From the NCBI GenBank assembly GCA_033439295.1, contig JAVTLE010000013.1, positions 2,976,001 to 3,040,000 on the forward strand: a stretch of DNA of 64,000 nucleotides. Direction: 5' to 3'. This document shows, in pieces, positions 21,441 to 33,240 of this stretch (positions are counted from its first letter, which is position 1; every line of letters begins with the position of its first letter). The notes under the pieces are model-generated. The model had not been told where the DNA came from. It worked only from the letters and a program-made list of their open reading frames with translations, and did not search any database. Position numbers and translations under genes: made by a program. Source of the stretch: Deuterostichococcus epilithicus (Eukaryota > Chlorophyta > Trebouxiophyceae > Prasiolales > Stichococcaceae).

Positions 21441-22058
21441 AGGATCACTTGCTGATTCACGCGAGAATATCTGAGTTCCGTGCGGTGCACAAGCTCGCTG
21501 GGCTGACGGGTAGGACGTCCCTTAGAATGGGGTCAGGAGCAAGGGTGCGCAGATGGGCCAGCAACCGGGAGAGCCTATTCGAATCGACTGCAGGAAACTA
21601 CCGACGAGTCTCTGCTGCACACAAGGTGCTACCAGCACCAGTACAGCTGCAAAAAGTGCGACGCTGGGCTGCGGTCCGACTCCAGCTTGCGCGCGCTGCA
21701 CCTCAAGGTGACAGTGTCTCCATTCAGGCGATTATACCGCACGATACACAAGCGGTAATGCGACCCGGCAGGGGCTCCACGCTGGGCGTGCAGGCTTGCT
21801 GCTTTCGGAAATGCCAATTTCGCAATTTGGTATTGTTCAAAGAGTCCTCACCGAGGGAACCCGGCAGTTTGAAAAAGTTGGGGCGGACAAGCACAAGTCA
21901 CCTTCGCCTTGGTGGCACCTCCGTGTGGTGAGCTGGGAGCGGTTCTCTTACAACGCAGCTCATGTGAGGGTGCTACGGGCCGAGCTCAGGGCGCCAGGCT
22001 GCACCAGCGACAGATCGTTGGCGGGAGGGACAGGGCTGGCCGTGCTGCGGTTGGCACG
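21441..22058. promoter_or_regulatory. Bidirectional promoter between F-box/LRR gene and RBR
   Basis: About 620 bp separate divergent start codons at 21440 and 22059, so both genes must be controlled from here. I see no coding exon, no clear TATA box and no perfect E2F site. Function is inferred from position alone. Confidence 0.45.
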
Positions 22059-25000
22059 ATGGCGCAGCAACGGCTGCAGGGCTTGCAACATATGGCAGAG
22101 GAGCTTGTCACTCGCTGCTGCTTGCATGGCAGCGCCGGCGCAAGCGCATCTCAGGTGTGTGGCTCGATCTTTTCCCAAGGTCCAGCCATCGTGGCGTTGC
22201 ATCGCAGTCCGCGGGACACGTTACAACGCGGCAGCAGAGCATCAGCAGCCGTGATCATCATTTCGAGATTCTGCTGCAACCCATTGAACCACCCTCGAAA
22301 GGACCAAGTGCAACACCACTGCGACACGGTCCATATCGTCAGCGTCACTTGTGACGGCGTTTCCGGCAGCGCTTCTTTGACCGTGCAGCATGGGGTTGCA
22401 GATGCTGATTCATACCGCGTGCTGTGCCTTGCCGCGATGTCATCCGCGGCATTTCGAAGACTGAGGTTCTTACGCATCGCCTGGCTTGCGAGCTCCTACA
22501 AGGCTGCGGCTGTTCGCTGACGGGCTCGTCAGGCAACATGCACAACAATCATGCCTGCAGGACACCGGCGTGTGGCAAGCGGCGGTGCTGTTCGCGTCCA
22601 AGGCGCTGCAGAGGGAGGCAATGCGACCCGGACGACACGAGGATGAGCTCGCAAGAGGCGCAGCCAGCTTGGCAGACATCCTGGAGGTGACCGGCGTCAG
22701 GTAAGCCTGTCGCTCCCATGCGCTGCACGCCGGCTGCAGGGACACGGATAGCAAAAGCGACCTCGTCAGCAATGTGCAGGGCCACAGTTGCAGCACGTTG
22801 TGCCGGGCGCTTGCGTGGTAAAGCCACTGCAATGCATTCGGGAAAGAGGACAGGAAGCGGCTGTCCCAGGATCGCACGAGGGGATGCACTGCAACTCGAT
22901 TGTGTTGTAAATTTTCAGCCAGGTTGGCGCATCTGTACCGGCAGCCTGCGACACATGGCTTTGCGGCTTTTGTGTTAGTACGGCGATCGCACCTTCCGTA
23001 TTCCAACCTTCAAATGCGTTAGCAGCTGCAGGCAAGGCATGCAGGGTGTCCCCACGGTCACGCTGGTGTCTATGCCCGCCATGTTTACTTTCAACCACAC
23101 TGCTGCTGCGGAAGGCCGGCCGACTTTGCGATCGTCACTCTGCCCCGCAGCCTGGAGGCCTTCATGCGGGGGCTGCCGCCGGCGCTTGCGCGCCTGGAGC
23201 CGCACCTGCCGCCGCCACCTGGCGGGCGGGGCGCCGGCAGCCGTCGCCGCTCGGCGGCGGCCACGAGCTGATGCTCAACCGCCACGGCGCGGCGCCGCAG
23301 GCGGAGGCCCGCATGGGCGTGTTGCTGCTGCAGGCGACGTACGTGTACGCCACTGTGCTCGGCCGCAAGCTGCGGGTGAGGCACTCGTCTGCGGCCGTCA
23401 GCGCCTCTGTCTGCATCTCAGGACGCGGACCAGCAGACTGTAGATGCCCCGTATGTTTGCGAGCTGCCACGATGGCATGTGTTCCTGTGGTCGACCCCTG
23501 CGCGGCGCTTTTCCCAGCCAGTCTGCATGCTGCACAGGCACGCGACCTGCAGAGCAGCCTAGTGATGGCACTCGTTTGATGTCCTGCAGGACTTGCTGGC
23601 AATGACCCTCAGCCTGCCCGCGGGCTCAGATACAGCCGGGGCAGTGCCCAGGGGAAGCGGCAGTGGCGACAGTGGCGGTGCTTCAGGCGAGGCGAGCAAC
23701 CTCAGCAATGGCGTAGCGCGCTGCACGTGGGCGCTGTTCCTGGCAGCCAAGGCGGAGCTGCTTCCTGCCGCCCCCGACCTGGTGTCCTGCTTCCACCTGC
23801 TGCTGGCGGCAGTGCACAGCGTCGCGGCCGCGGCTCCGGCGGCATGGCACCCGCCGCAAGGCACCGCAAGGTGAGGGCTGAATGCCAGTCGGCCTGCTGC
23901 AGGCTTGCCTTGCATCTCATACTGGTGCGTGCTTGCCTTGAACCTCTGTTGCCCCGCTCACTGAGCATGTTCGGAATGTACACAACACAACACCACAGCT
24001 TCAGAGCTTTCCAGTGCTCGAAGGAGCTCTTAGGAGCTCGCTTGGAGCTGTGCCATGCCAATGTTATAGCAAATCACGCATTGAGCCTGGTACTTTTGGT
24101 GCTGCAGCCTGGGAGCGCTGGCTGCTCAGCACCGCGCGGCTCCGGGGGAGGTGGCGGACTTTGGTGGGGACGCGGCCCGCCTGCTGGCGGAGGCACTTGC
24201 GGCAACGGCGGCGGTGTCGCCGGCCGCCGCCACTCGCGGCAGCGCCCGGCGGGCCCAGCGGCAGCAGCAGGCGGCGCCCGCGGCGGCGGCCCTGGGGCAG
24301 CCGCATCAGCTGGCGGCGGCCACGGCCTGGCTGGAGGAGCGGTATGGCGAGCGGCGCCTCAGCTGCGGCGCCGGCGACAGCTGCACCGGCGACATCGACG
24401 AGCGCGGCTTTGCGGGGTGGGTGCCGTGGCGGCCAGCGGCTGCCACCGCCACGGCGGCGCAGAGCCTGGCCGAGGCCGGCTGGCCGACCGGGTGCGCATT
24501 CTTCCCCAGGAACCTGCCCTGTGCACAGCAGCATGTACGCATCCGCACCTTGTGTGTGCATCACACATACAAATATATCTGCATGTTTCCACTGCCAATG
24601 CTTACACATTGCACTGCCCCCCCTCAGCGAGTCCCTGGCAGAGTAGCTGATAGCACACTCCGTCCAGCAACAGGCGGTGTAAACAACCTTTGGCCTGATG
24701 GCAAAGAAGACTGCACTAGCCTTGGCGGCACTAGTGCCAATGCTTTTCCAGTTGGTAGCACGGTGCTGGACGCCAGGTGATGCCATGCAGGCCCTACGAG
24801 GCTGCCGCCCCTGTGGGTATCGGACACAGCCCAACGCAGCAGGCGGGCAGCCACGCGCACAGATCAGGTGGGCAGGAGGCGGCAGACGAAAAGAACTCGT
24901 CGTTCGACGGGGCGGCGGTGGCGTTGGACTCGCCAGTGTCGCAGGCCCTGGCGGCCGCGGCATGGCTGCGTCGCATGGTGGCTGAGACGCCGGCAGAGGT

Positions 25001-28000
25001 AAGCCCCAGAACCTCAGCGCGTGCCCGACACCCGGCAGAGACCGCGTCCCGGGCACCTGCCATAGGAGCAGCGGCTGAAGTGCCGCATGCCTCGGGCACC
25101 CGCCATAAGAGGAGCAGCAGAAGCATCGACTTGGTGCTGGCAGCTGTGCACGGTGGCGTCAACTGAGCAACGACACCACAGCCGTGCATGCTGCAGGGCA
25201 CAGCCACCGCCGCTTGAGCCCCATGCCAGCATGTCGCAGTTGCACAATGCTTGATGCCCTTCCTTGTCCTGCGCAGCCATCGGCCGCACTGGGGGTGCAC
25301 CTGGCGGAGTGTCCGGCTGGAACGCTGGAGATCATCAACGGACGCCTGGGCGCGGCTATGGAGGCCTGCTTCCCGGCCGCAACTGCCGCGGACGGCCGCA
25401 GGCGCGGCGGCGCCGACGCGGCGGGCGCTGCCAGCAGGGCGGAGCGCAGCAAGGAGGTGGGCTTACGAGGGTTTAGCTCATGGCTGTTTAGGCAGCGCAT
25501 GCTCTGGCATTGCACGGATGCTCTGGCATTGCACGAATAGACAACGCTGAGCAGCGCAGCAGCGTGCCTGGCTGCGATCTCGCCTCCCGAGCTACTGCAG
25601 TTGGTGGATTGCACGGCGCTGCTCTCTGCGGCTAGGCTCCTTGGCTCTCACGACCCCTGTGAAAGCTCCGCTGACGAACTGACCGGCCACCCCTGCCCCG
25701 CCAGGCGTCGGCGCTGTACTGGCGGCTGCTGGACGGGCTGGCGGCGCNCGAGCCAGCGGCCCGGGTGCCGCCGCTGCTGGGCTCGGGCACTTTCCACGCT
25801 GCGCTGCTCGCCGTGTGCGCCCAGATAGTCGTCGCCGCCCACCGCATCGTGAGTGCCCCGTGCTTCGGCCTGCATTCTGAGGCCTGCTGCTGCCTGGCTC
25901 AGCCCACCCGCCTCCCTCAAGACAAATGCTCAGGCGCACCCCCCTAAAGGTGGGAGCCGCTCGCTCCTGGCTTTCACGGTGCCGTCCGCTGCGTGCCCGC
26001 CAGTGGTAGCCTGTGCTGCTCACAGGGAACACGAGGGCGGTCGCTCGTTCGCATGTCCGCAATAAGTTGTCTTCTTACCACAGTATATCAATTCGGCGAT
26101 TTCTGTCGTTCGGGGTTAGCGACACGTACCAGCTCTCGAAACCGTCAAGTTTGCCGGCCCTCCCACGCAGGTGGTGCTCGCGTTTCCCGCGGTGCTGGAC
26201 CGGCTGCATGTGGCGGCCTTCGACCTGGGGCAGCTGGTGGCGCCGGTGCTGGCCGCGGAGCCGGGGCTGCCGCCCGATCTGCAGCGCCACCTGTCTGGCC
26301 TGGAGGAGCGCATCCTGGAGGTGCGGCTAGTATCTTCATCATAGTTCGTAAATTGTTTACATATCTGTTTCGCATATAACTTGCCAACGACACACTGCAT
26401 TGCCTTTGCTCGTCATACCCCTGTCTGCGTGTGTGGCAAGCCGTTGGCTGCAGCGTGCTGTGACAGCGCCGCCTGCCTTTCCTGGCGGCCTGCATCCTGG
26501 GTGTGCGGTTACCAGCGGAGGATTGCATCTTTTAGACCAGCTCGGTCTGTGTTCATGAGGCCGGAGCTTGTGCATCGTCCGCCTGTGGCAGTGTCGTCAA
26601 TATTGCTGGAATGTGTGTGAGGAGAAATCCAGGCCCTGCTGCACGGGTGTGCGCAGCTGCTGGTTGGTGCAACCTTCGATGGGCAGGGCTGCTGCTAAAC
26701 AGCAGGCTGCCCATAAAACGAGACATGCGGCCAGCACCTGTGCACCTGTGCGGACGCTCACTCACTTGGCATGCAGCTACTGCAGCAGCCAGATCAATCA
26801 CACTCATCACGCCAGGCGTTCTTCGGCGAATCGATCTCCTTCCTATCGGAATATTCCTTAATGTCCTCTACCGCATTGTCTGCCCGTGCAGGAGCTTGCG
26901 TGGCAGCCGGGCAGCTCGCTGTACCCGCGTCTGGCGGCTGCCGTCGGCGCCGCTGACTTCACGCCCGTCGGGTGTGCTGCCTCCCCTTTGGCCGACGCCG
27001 CTGCCGCCCATCTGATGGCACACCGCCGGTGACAATCAGCTGGGCCCGGGCTGCCTGTGTTCCACTCAGCCTCCAGCTGGCGCGTTCTCCAGCGGCGACC
27101 TGTCGAGGATCGACCTGTGCCTCCGTCGCAGGTTTGGCAGCGACTCTGACGACGAGCGCTCGCACTCCCCTCCACGCGGCAGCAGGTAGCCACCCAAGCT
27201 CACCACTGGCCAACGGTCCCCTGACCAGAGTCAGCTCTTGCAGTGCCAGCTTTGTGAATTATGTTCTCATGGTCGCGCATGGGCTGAAGCAGCAGCTCAG
27301 TGGGTTCCGACCTGTGTGTAGAGTTTAAACCCTAAACGCCACGCAGGGCCCCGCTGGCGCCGATCTCCCGGCCCGATGGCGGCAGCCCGGCGACGCCGCG
27401 CAAGCGCGGCCGCAACGGCCAGCTGATGGGGCCCGTCCCTGTGCACATGCCGCCAGCAGACTCGCAGTACGAGCGAGGGGAGGGCTCCCAGCGCGAAGGT
27501 GCGGTTTGTTGCAATACATTACTTTCCGGGCCAGCCTGCTGCCACTGTCGATGGATGGCTCGATAGATAGGCTTACAAGATGGAACCTTGCTTACCTGAC
27601 ATATGCCAAACGGCATGAGCCCAGTCCAGTAGAGGTCTGCAGTCACATTCTGGGCTGCACATTGCTTAGAGCACCTTGGGCGGAAGCATGTGCACTTGCG
27701 CAACGCAGGCTCGCCGGAGAGCCCTCCGCGCAGCCCACCGTGGCAGGAGCCCCTGGAGTCGATGCTGCCGATGTCGCCGGCCCGGCTGCGGCCGACGCTG
27801 GCCGCCGCCGCGGCCGCTGCCGCGGTCGCGGAGCCGCCGCCGCCGCCGCCCCGGTGCTGGCGCCGTGGGCCGGCCCCGGCGCCACCGGAGGCCGCGTTCG
27901 CGCAGTCGGCAGCCCCGCGGCACACTTCGACCCGGAGAACATGCTGCCGCCGCCGCCGGCCTTTGGCGACCCGGCGGGCGGGCCGTCGCTGCCCGGCGGC

Positions 28001-31000
28001 GCGCCGCCTGGCGAGATCAGCGCCAGCGCCCGGCAGCTCATGGGCCACGTCCTCGCCAAAGTAGGAATTCTTACATCAAACTTTCTGGTTGTTCATGTCA
28101 TGTGCGGCCTCGTGAGAACGTGTTGCAGTGTTCAGCTGCAGTCACCCGGGCTCGAGCGGCCTGCTGCCTCCTGAGCCGTCACTGTGACCAAGGCAGGGCG
28201 TGCACAGCTGGCTGCATGCAGAGGCTGCCATGCAGCGACAGGCTTCGCCTGCTGCAACATGCACCGCTGGGCTGGACATCGATGTGTGGCGGCCCGCATC
28301 CTGCGCAGATGCTGCAGCTGGGCAGTGAGCGGCTGGCGGTGCTGGCGGCGCTTCTCCCCCTGGCGCCCATGGTCCCCTCCGATTTTCTCACCCAGGTCTG
28401 GACTCACTTGCTGGTCCGGATCACAAATTGAGTGCTTCGCGGGGAGCAGCGCTACCTGCCAGCAGCGTATGATCTTGCTTCGCGTCTGAGCCCTGCATCT
28501 GGTGGAGCTTGTCCATGGCGGGAGGCCCCTCACACCCCAGCCCCTTCTGTCTGTCCTCAAGTGCGCTGGTCCATCGGTGCTCTGCCTTGACATCACCAGC
28601 GTGCGGTGCGAGGCTGGCCGAGGCGCCGCTTGGCGATGCTCGCTGGTCGCCACATGGAAGCACCAATGCAAGTGAAAGCACCTTCAAGACTCCAGCTTGG
28701 CCCGCAATGGATCCTCAATGTCGTCAATTGCTATTGCAATGATGCAAGCAATCAACTGATCTCGAGCTCTGGGTGCAGTGCGGTGCCGTGGGTCTGCCGT
28801 CCAGCCTGGTGGACTGGCTTCACAAACGACTGTATAATGCCACGTTTTTTGCGCAGGCTTTCACGGTGCTGCGGTGGCTGGTGTACGAGCGCACCTGCCT
28901 GCTGTACGGGCGCCACCTGGACCAGCTGCTACTGGCAGCGCTGTACGCCACTGCCAAAGTGCACGGCATGCGCCAGGTGAGCCTCCCTCCTATGCGATGC
29001 TCGCATCACCATCCGCCGCTGGTGCTGCGTGACCAAAACAGCCCATTCTCGAATCTTCTTGTCGGCTATAGAGGCTGTTCCCCCCCTCCCTTTCCTGAGC
29101 CGCCGCTGTGCCGCCGGCTTGCTGTGCATGCCGGCGCCAGTCGGGCAGTGCTCCAGCCGGATCGGCAGAGTCAGCCGAGCCTGCCGACCAACCACCACCC
29201 TGCTACACACGCTTATGTTTTCTTTCATCTGAGAAAAAAAAAAAAAAAAACCTCCGCGTGCGCAGGTGACGTTCAAGGAGATCATCTCGCACTACCGGGG
29301 CCAGCCACAGGCGCGCTCCCCCGTCTTCCGCCAGGTCCCCCTGCTGCAGGACGCGCACCTGCGCACGCTCAAGGCCGGCGACATCATTGCCTTCTACAAC
29401 ACCATCATCATCCCCGCGGCCAAGGATTTTCTGCACGCCATGGTTGCTGGCGAGGTGCCGCTCGCCCAGCCGCCAGGTGAGGGTGCGCCACAGCAGGTGC
29501 TCGGCAACTGCCTCTGGAGGGCTTCTCGTGTCCCTGCGCACATCGGCACATGCCATTCAGACATACCATGGCCTACAAGGCAGAAGCCTCCGGCAGCCGG
29601 CAGGCTGGTTCTGCAGACCTGTTTGCATGTCGGAGTGCTTCGTCTTCTCAGCCCGCTCCTGCCGTGCCCGCAGTGCTGCTGCCAGGGATGGCCGGCGGGG
29701 GCGGGGCGGCCGAGGCGGCGTCTGCTGACGAGCCGGACGCTTCCAGTGCGCCGGNNCGGGCGCCTGCCGTCGGCAGCTTCGTCGTGTCGCCGCTGCGCGG
29801 CGCCGCGGCAGCCGCAGGGGTGGGGTGCCTCGTTTTCTGCCGAATGTGCTCTGCATGCCAGACCCTGCAAGGGAGCCTGTGCACGAACAGCGTTTCTGTT
29901 GGACCGTGCACTCTCTGCTGCGGTCCCCACGTTGAAATGCCTGGCCAATGGCATGGCCTGGCTATCCCGAGTGGTCTTTCGGCAAGTGTGAACCTCTGTA
30001 TCTCCTAGTCTTCTACACGATCCGCTGCAGTCCATGACTGCGCCGCAGTGCACATCCCCGGCAGTTCTTACTCCCTCACTGGATCCGCTGCAGTTCATGA
30101 CGCCACGCACCCGGGCGCTGTTTGCGACCGTGTCTTCGCCCGGCGGCGCGGACATCGCGGCCATCAACGCCACCGTCGCCGGCGCACCCGCGGCGCCGCC
30201 GCCGGCCGGACGGGCGTCGCCGCCGCCGCCGCAAGCCCCGCAGCAGCGGGGCGACGCTGGCGGCCAGTCGCCGCACCGCGGCCGCAGCAGGGCCGCGGCG
30301 GCGCCGGCGGCGGTGGCGGCGACGGAGGCCCTGCCTCGCCGGCGCGCCGGCCAGCAGACGAGGCCCTGGCCGGCGCGGCGGGCGCCCGCCGCCTCGGCGC
30401 CGCGTCGCGCGAGCCGAGCCTGGCGCACGGCATGGGCGGCAACGGTGAGACTCTCAGCGTGTGGGGTGCTGTTTGCAGAACAACCTCTGGCGCGCACAAG
30501 CATCATGTGCGGCTCCAGGCTCAGCTGCTGCGGCAGGCTCTGGCGGGCGGTTCGCCAACCGTCTGTGGTGCCGACTCACGTGGTGTGCCTCCTTCTTAAA
30601 TGCGCAGAATTCGCTGCGGCTGTGGCTGCAGCGGCCAGCGCCGGCAGTGCCTCCAGCAGCGGCGGCGGCGGCAGCGGCGGCGCGGAGCTCATGCGAGAAG
30701 CTGAGATGGAGCTCTCAGCGCTGGATCCTGCCAAGTGCCCGCCCTCACCCAGCCGCGTAACGCCCCAGCAGCAGGTGTGTTGGGAATTTGAAGCTAAGTT
30801 CGAGGTCGTCTAGGCCCGGGCATGCCAGATCGTGGCCCGTCTCAAGCTGGAGGCAGCGCTCTGTCGCATCCAGCGACTGGCATGCGGCATTGCGGCTTGG
30901 GGGTCACAATACAACGACAACTTCATCAAAACCGCCCAGACGACTTCGCTGTAGCTGCCTGCCAATAGGGACACATGTCGCCAGGAAGCAAGTGCAGCAA

Positions 31001-31679
31001 TCCAGCGTTGTCTGGCTGACATAGCGTTGTCTCTTTTCTCTGCAGTGACGCCAGAGGCAAGACTTTCAGGCAAGCCGGCCGGTGACTTAGCTGCTACGTG
31101 TTCATGCTTTTGCAGGACTGGCCGCCCACTAGAGCCCGTCCATTAAAGCCCACCAACGAGACCACAAGGCTTCTAAAACCTGAAGCCCAGGACCACTCAT
31201 GCCTGTCGGCACGAGACTCTTTGCTCAAGGATGCCAATGTCTCCTCCACTCTGCAGGATGTGGACGCCACGGCGGCTGCGGCACCGCCGACGATGATCTC
31301 CCGGCACAGTCCCAGGGGCGCCGCTGCCGCCGCCCGCGCCGCCGCAGGCGCGCCCGGCCCCTCTGCCGCAGCAAATGGGGGAGCCCACACCGGCGGTCAC
31401 GTCTTCAGCAGCACCACCGCAGTGCGGCGGCGCCCCGCCGGCGCAGCCGACGCGCCGCCTGCAGCACACTCGGCGGCCACGCGGGCGGCACAGNGCCTGG
31501 CGGCGACGGCGGCAAGGACGAGCGATGGCCCCGGGTTGGGCGGCATCTCGCCGGCGGCGGCTGTTCCAGCGGCACCGGGCCGGCTGGTGCGGCCGGCTTC
31601 GACTGAGGAGGGTCTGGCGGCCGGCGATGAGAGTGGGCGGGCGGCGCGCAGCGTGCGCCGGCGGGTGGCCAGCAGCTGA
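22059..31679 (+). CDS. RBR: Retinoblastoma-related protein (RBR/MAT3 family)
   Basis: This pocket protein represses E2F/DP-driven transcription at G1/S and couples cell size to division in algae. The start MAQQRLQGL at 22059 opens a short exon to about 22155; next is 22561-22701 (VWQAAVLFASKAL). The N domain continues at about 23149-23374 and 23590-23872 (FLAAKAELLPAAPDLVSCF). Pocket A starts near 24925 (SPVSQALAAAAWLRRM) and runs through exons at about 25277-25456, 25705-25848, 26171-26320 and 26892-26990. A spacer has TPRKRGRNGQ (about 27347-27500). Pocket B is at about 28310-28395, 28858-28976 (LLYGRHLDQLLLAALYATAK) and 29266-29478 (VTFKEIISHYRGQPQ, DIIAFYN). The C-terminal part has SFVVSPLRG, matching the plant RBR VYVSPLR segment, then long Ala/Gly-rich tails ending at TGA 31679. 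There are two apparent reading-frame switches in GC-rich exons and a few N bases (25748, 29755-29756, 31493). Family call firm; small exons may be missed. Confidence 0.87.
29234..29250 (+). repeat. 17-base poly(A) tract in RBR intron
   Basis: An uninterrupted run of 17 A lies 15 nt upstream of the 3' splice site (29265) of the exon starting VTFKEII, where a pyrimidine tract would be expected. Such runs are rare in this GC-rich DNA. Confidence 0.9.
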
Positions 31680-33240
31680 GCCGCACACAACAAGCAAAAT
31701 GTGCCCGCTTCGGGCTTGGGCACCGTGGCACAGGATGCTGCCGCTGTCGGTAGGTCTCTGAGGCCACTGGCATGGCGGGCAGCGGAACAAGCTGTAGTGT
31801 TCATGTACATTAGGTGCTGGATGTTCAACGACGTCGCAGCTCTGCGTGGCTCGCGACAGTGGTCGATTTCTTACAGCATGCATGGGGCAGCCCCGGGCCT
31901 CTAATGGCCTCGAGCGCCGCTGCAGCCTTGATGAGCTTTTCCTTCTAGATAGCCTTGACGCGCAGTCTGGACCGTCGATGCAGCGACGCTTGACCTGACA
32001 GAACCTCAGCTGACAGCTCGGGAATCAACTCCATGTGCCGGCAGGCTGTGAGGCTTGCCGCTGCCATGGCGGGTTTATGTAGGATGCGCCGGCGGCCTGC
32101 TTGCTAGAATGCCGTATGTTCAACCTGGTATGTTGACTTTTGACATTGACGCCGCGCTGCGGCTGCAGCAGCAATGCGTGGTACAACCCCCACCGCTGTT
32201 TGCATGCCATACAGGCCCTGCAGCCGGTTCTAGACGCTATTGACTTTGACGCTGCCGTCTGCGATGTCTAGGATCCCTGGATATGGACACGGTTATGTGT
32301 GCAGGTACTGCATGCCAGATTGAAAGCTAATTTTTGGTCTTGAGGTGCAAGTCGCTGTCAAGGTACCTCTGAGCCGTCTGCTGCCGAGCATGCGCTGCGC
32401 CACAACACCTTGCCCGCTTTTTTCACCATTCCACACCTTGCAACTGCTGTGCGTTCCAACGTCCGTGTCGAGTCCCATACCGCACCTGCTAAAGCTTCAC
32501 AGGTCAACAACCGGTCGACAACCCCTGATAACAACATCTCGAATCTTATGAACTTGTACAAAACCCATATAAAAAACCCTAACAATCTCGAGATGAACAA
32601 CCCCGTACAGAAATCAGGCCTTGTCACGACACCTCGCTGATACGCGCTAATATGTCTATGCCTTCTCTCGAACAGCTGCAACTCGGCCGTCTGCAATTCC
32701 AATTGCTCGGCAGCCTTGGGCTTGCACGCCGATGCTGCACTCTGCGTCCGAGGCCAGCCTGTGTCACCATCGTTGTAAGCCTGCGACACGGCCGCGTGTC
32801 ACGCACGAGGTGTGGAACCGCAACTTCCGATGGCTCTGCGTCTCAGCCCTTGATATTTCAGAAGGAGCTGCTGCTGGCATACAGCACATGATCCTGTCGG
32901 ACAATGGGCAATCGCTGGTGCATGATGTGTGTTCATTGCCCCATGTCCGAGGTTGTGAGAAGTGAACACGGTCTCACATGTGCACTTCTGGCACTTCCGA
33001 GGCACCCGGCATGTCGACGGCATGGCCCTCAGGATCGTGCTTCATGCCGGCGGAGCACGCTGGCAACATGGCAGTCAAGAGCGCCGCCGTGAAGAGCTCA
33101 TGGATGTGTTGTGAGCTGACGATCTTCCGATTGTCTTGGCGCATGTGTAGGTCCAGCTTTGCAGACTGAAATCTTGCACAGCACATCGGCTTCGCAGCAC
33201 CTTGCCACGAAGCAAGCGTGCCTCGCTCAGAGCCATCATA
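31680..33240. other. Intergenic region, RBR 3' side and FMO2 promoter
   Basis: No convincing exon. The stretch 32270-32640 is AT-rich and includes AAAAAACCCTAAC near 32570. The element TTGACTTT(T)GAC occurs twice (about 32135 and 32238). Open frames on both strands overlap each other without conserved motifs. Confidence 0.45.

Noticed and set aside
29231-29265. Retrotransposon insertion marked by the poly(A) run
   Set aside because: No element body, no convincing flanking duplication beyond the short CAGGTGA splice-site pair, and no second copy in the window. Kept only as a microsatellite observation.
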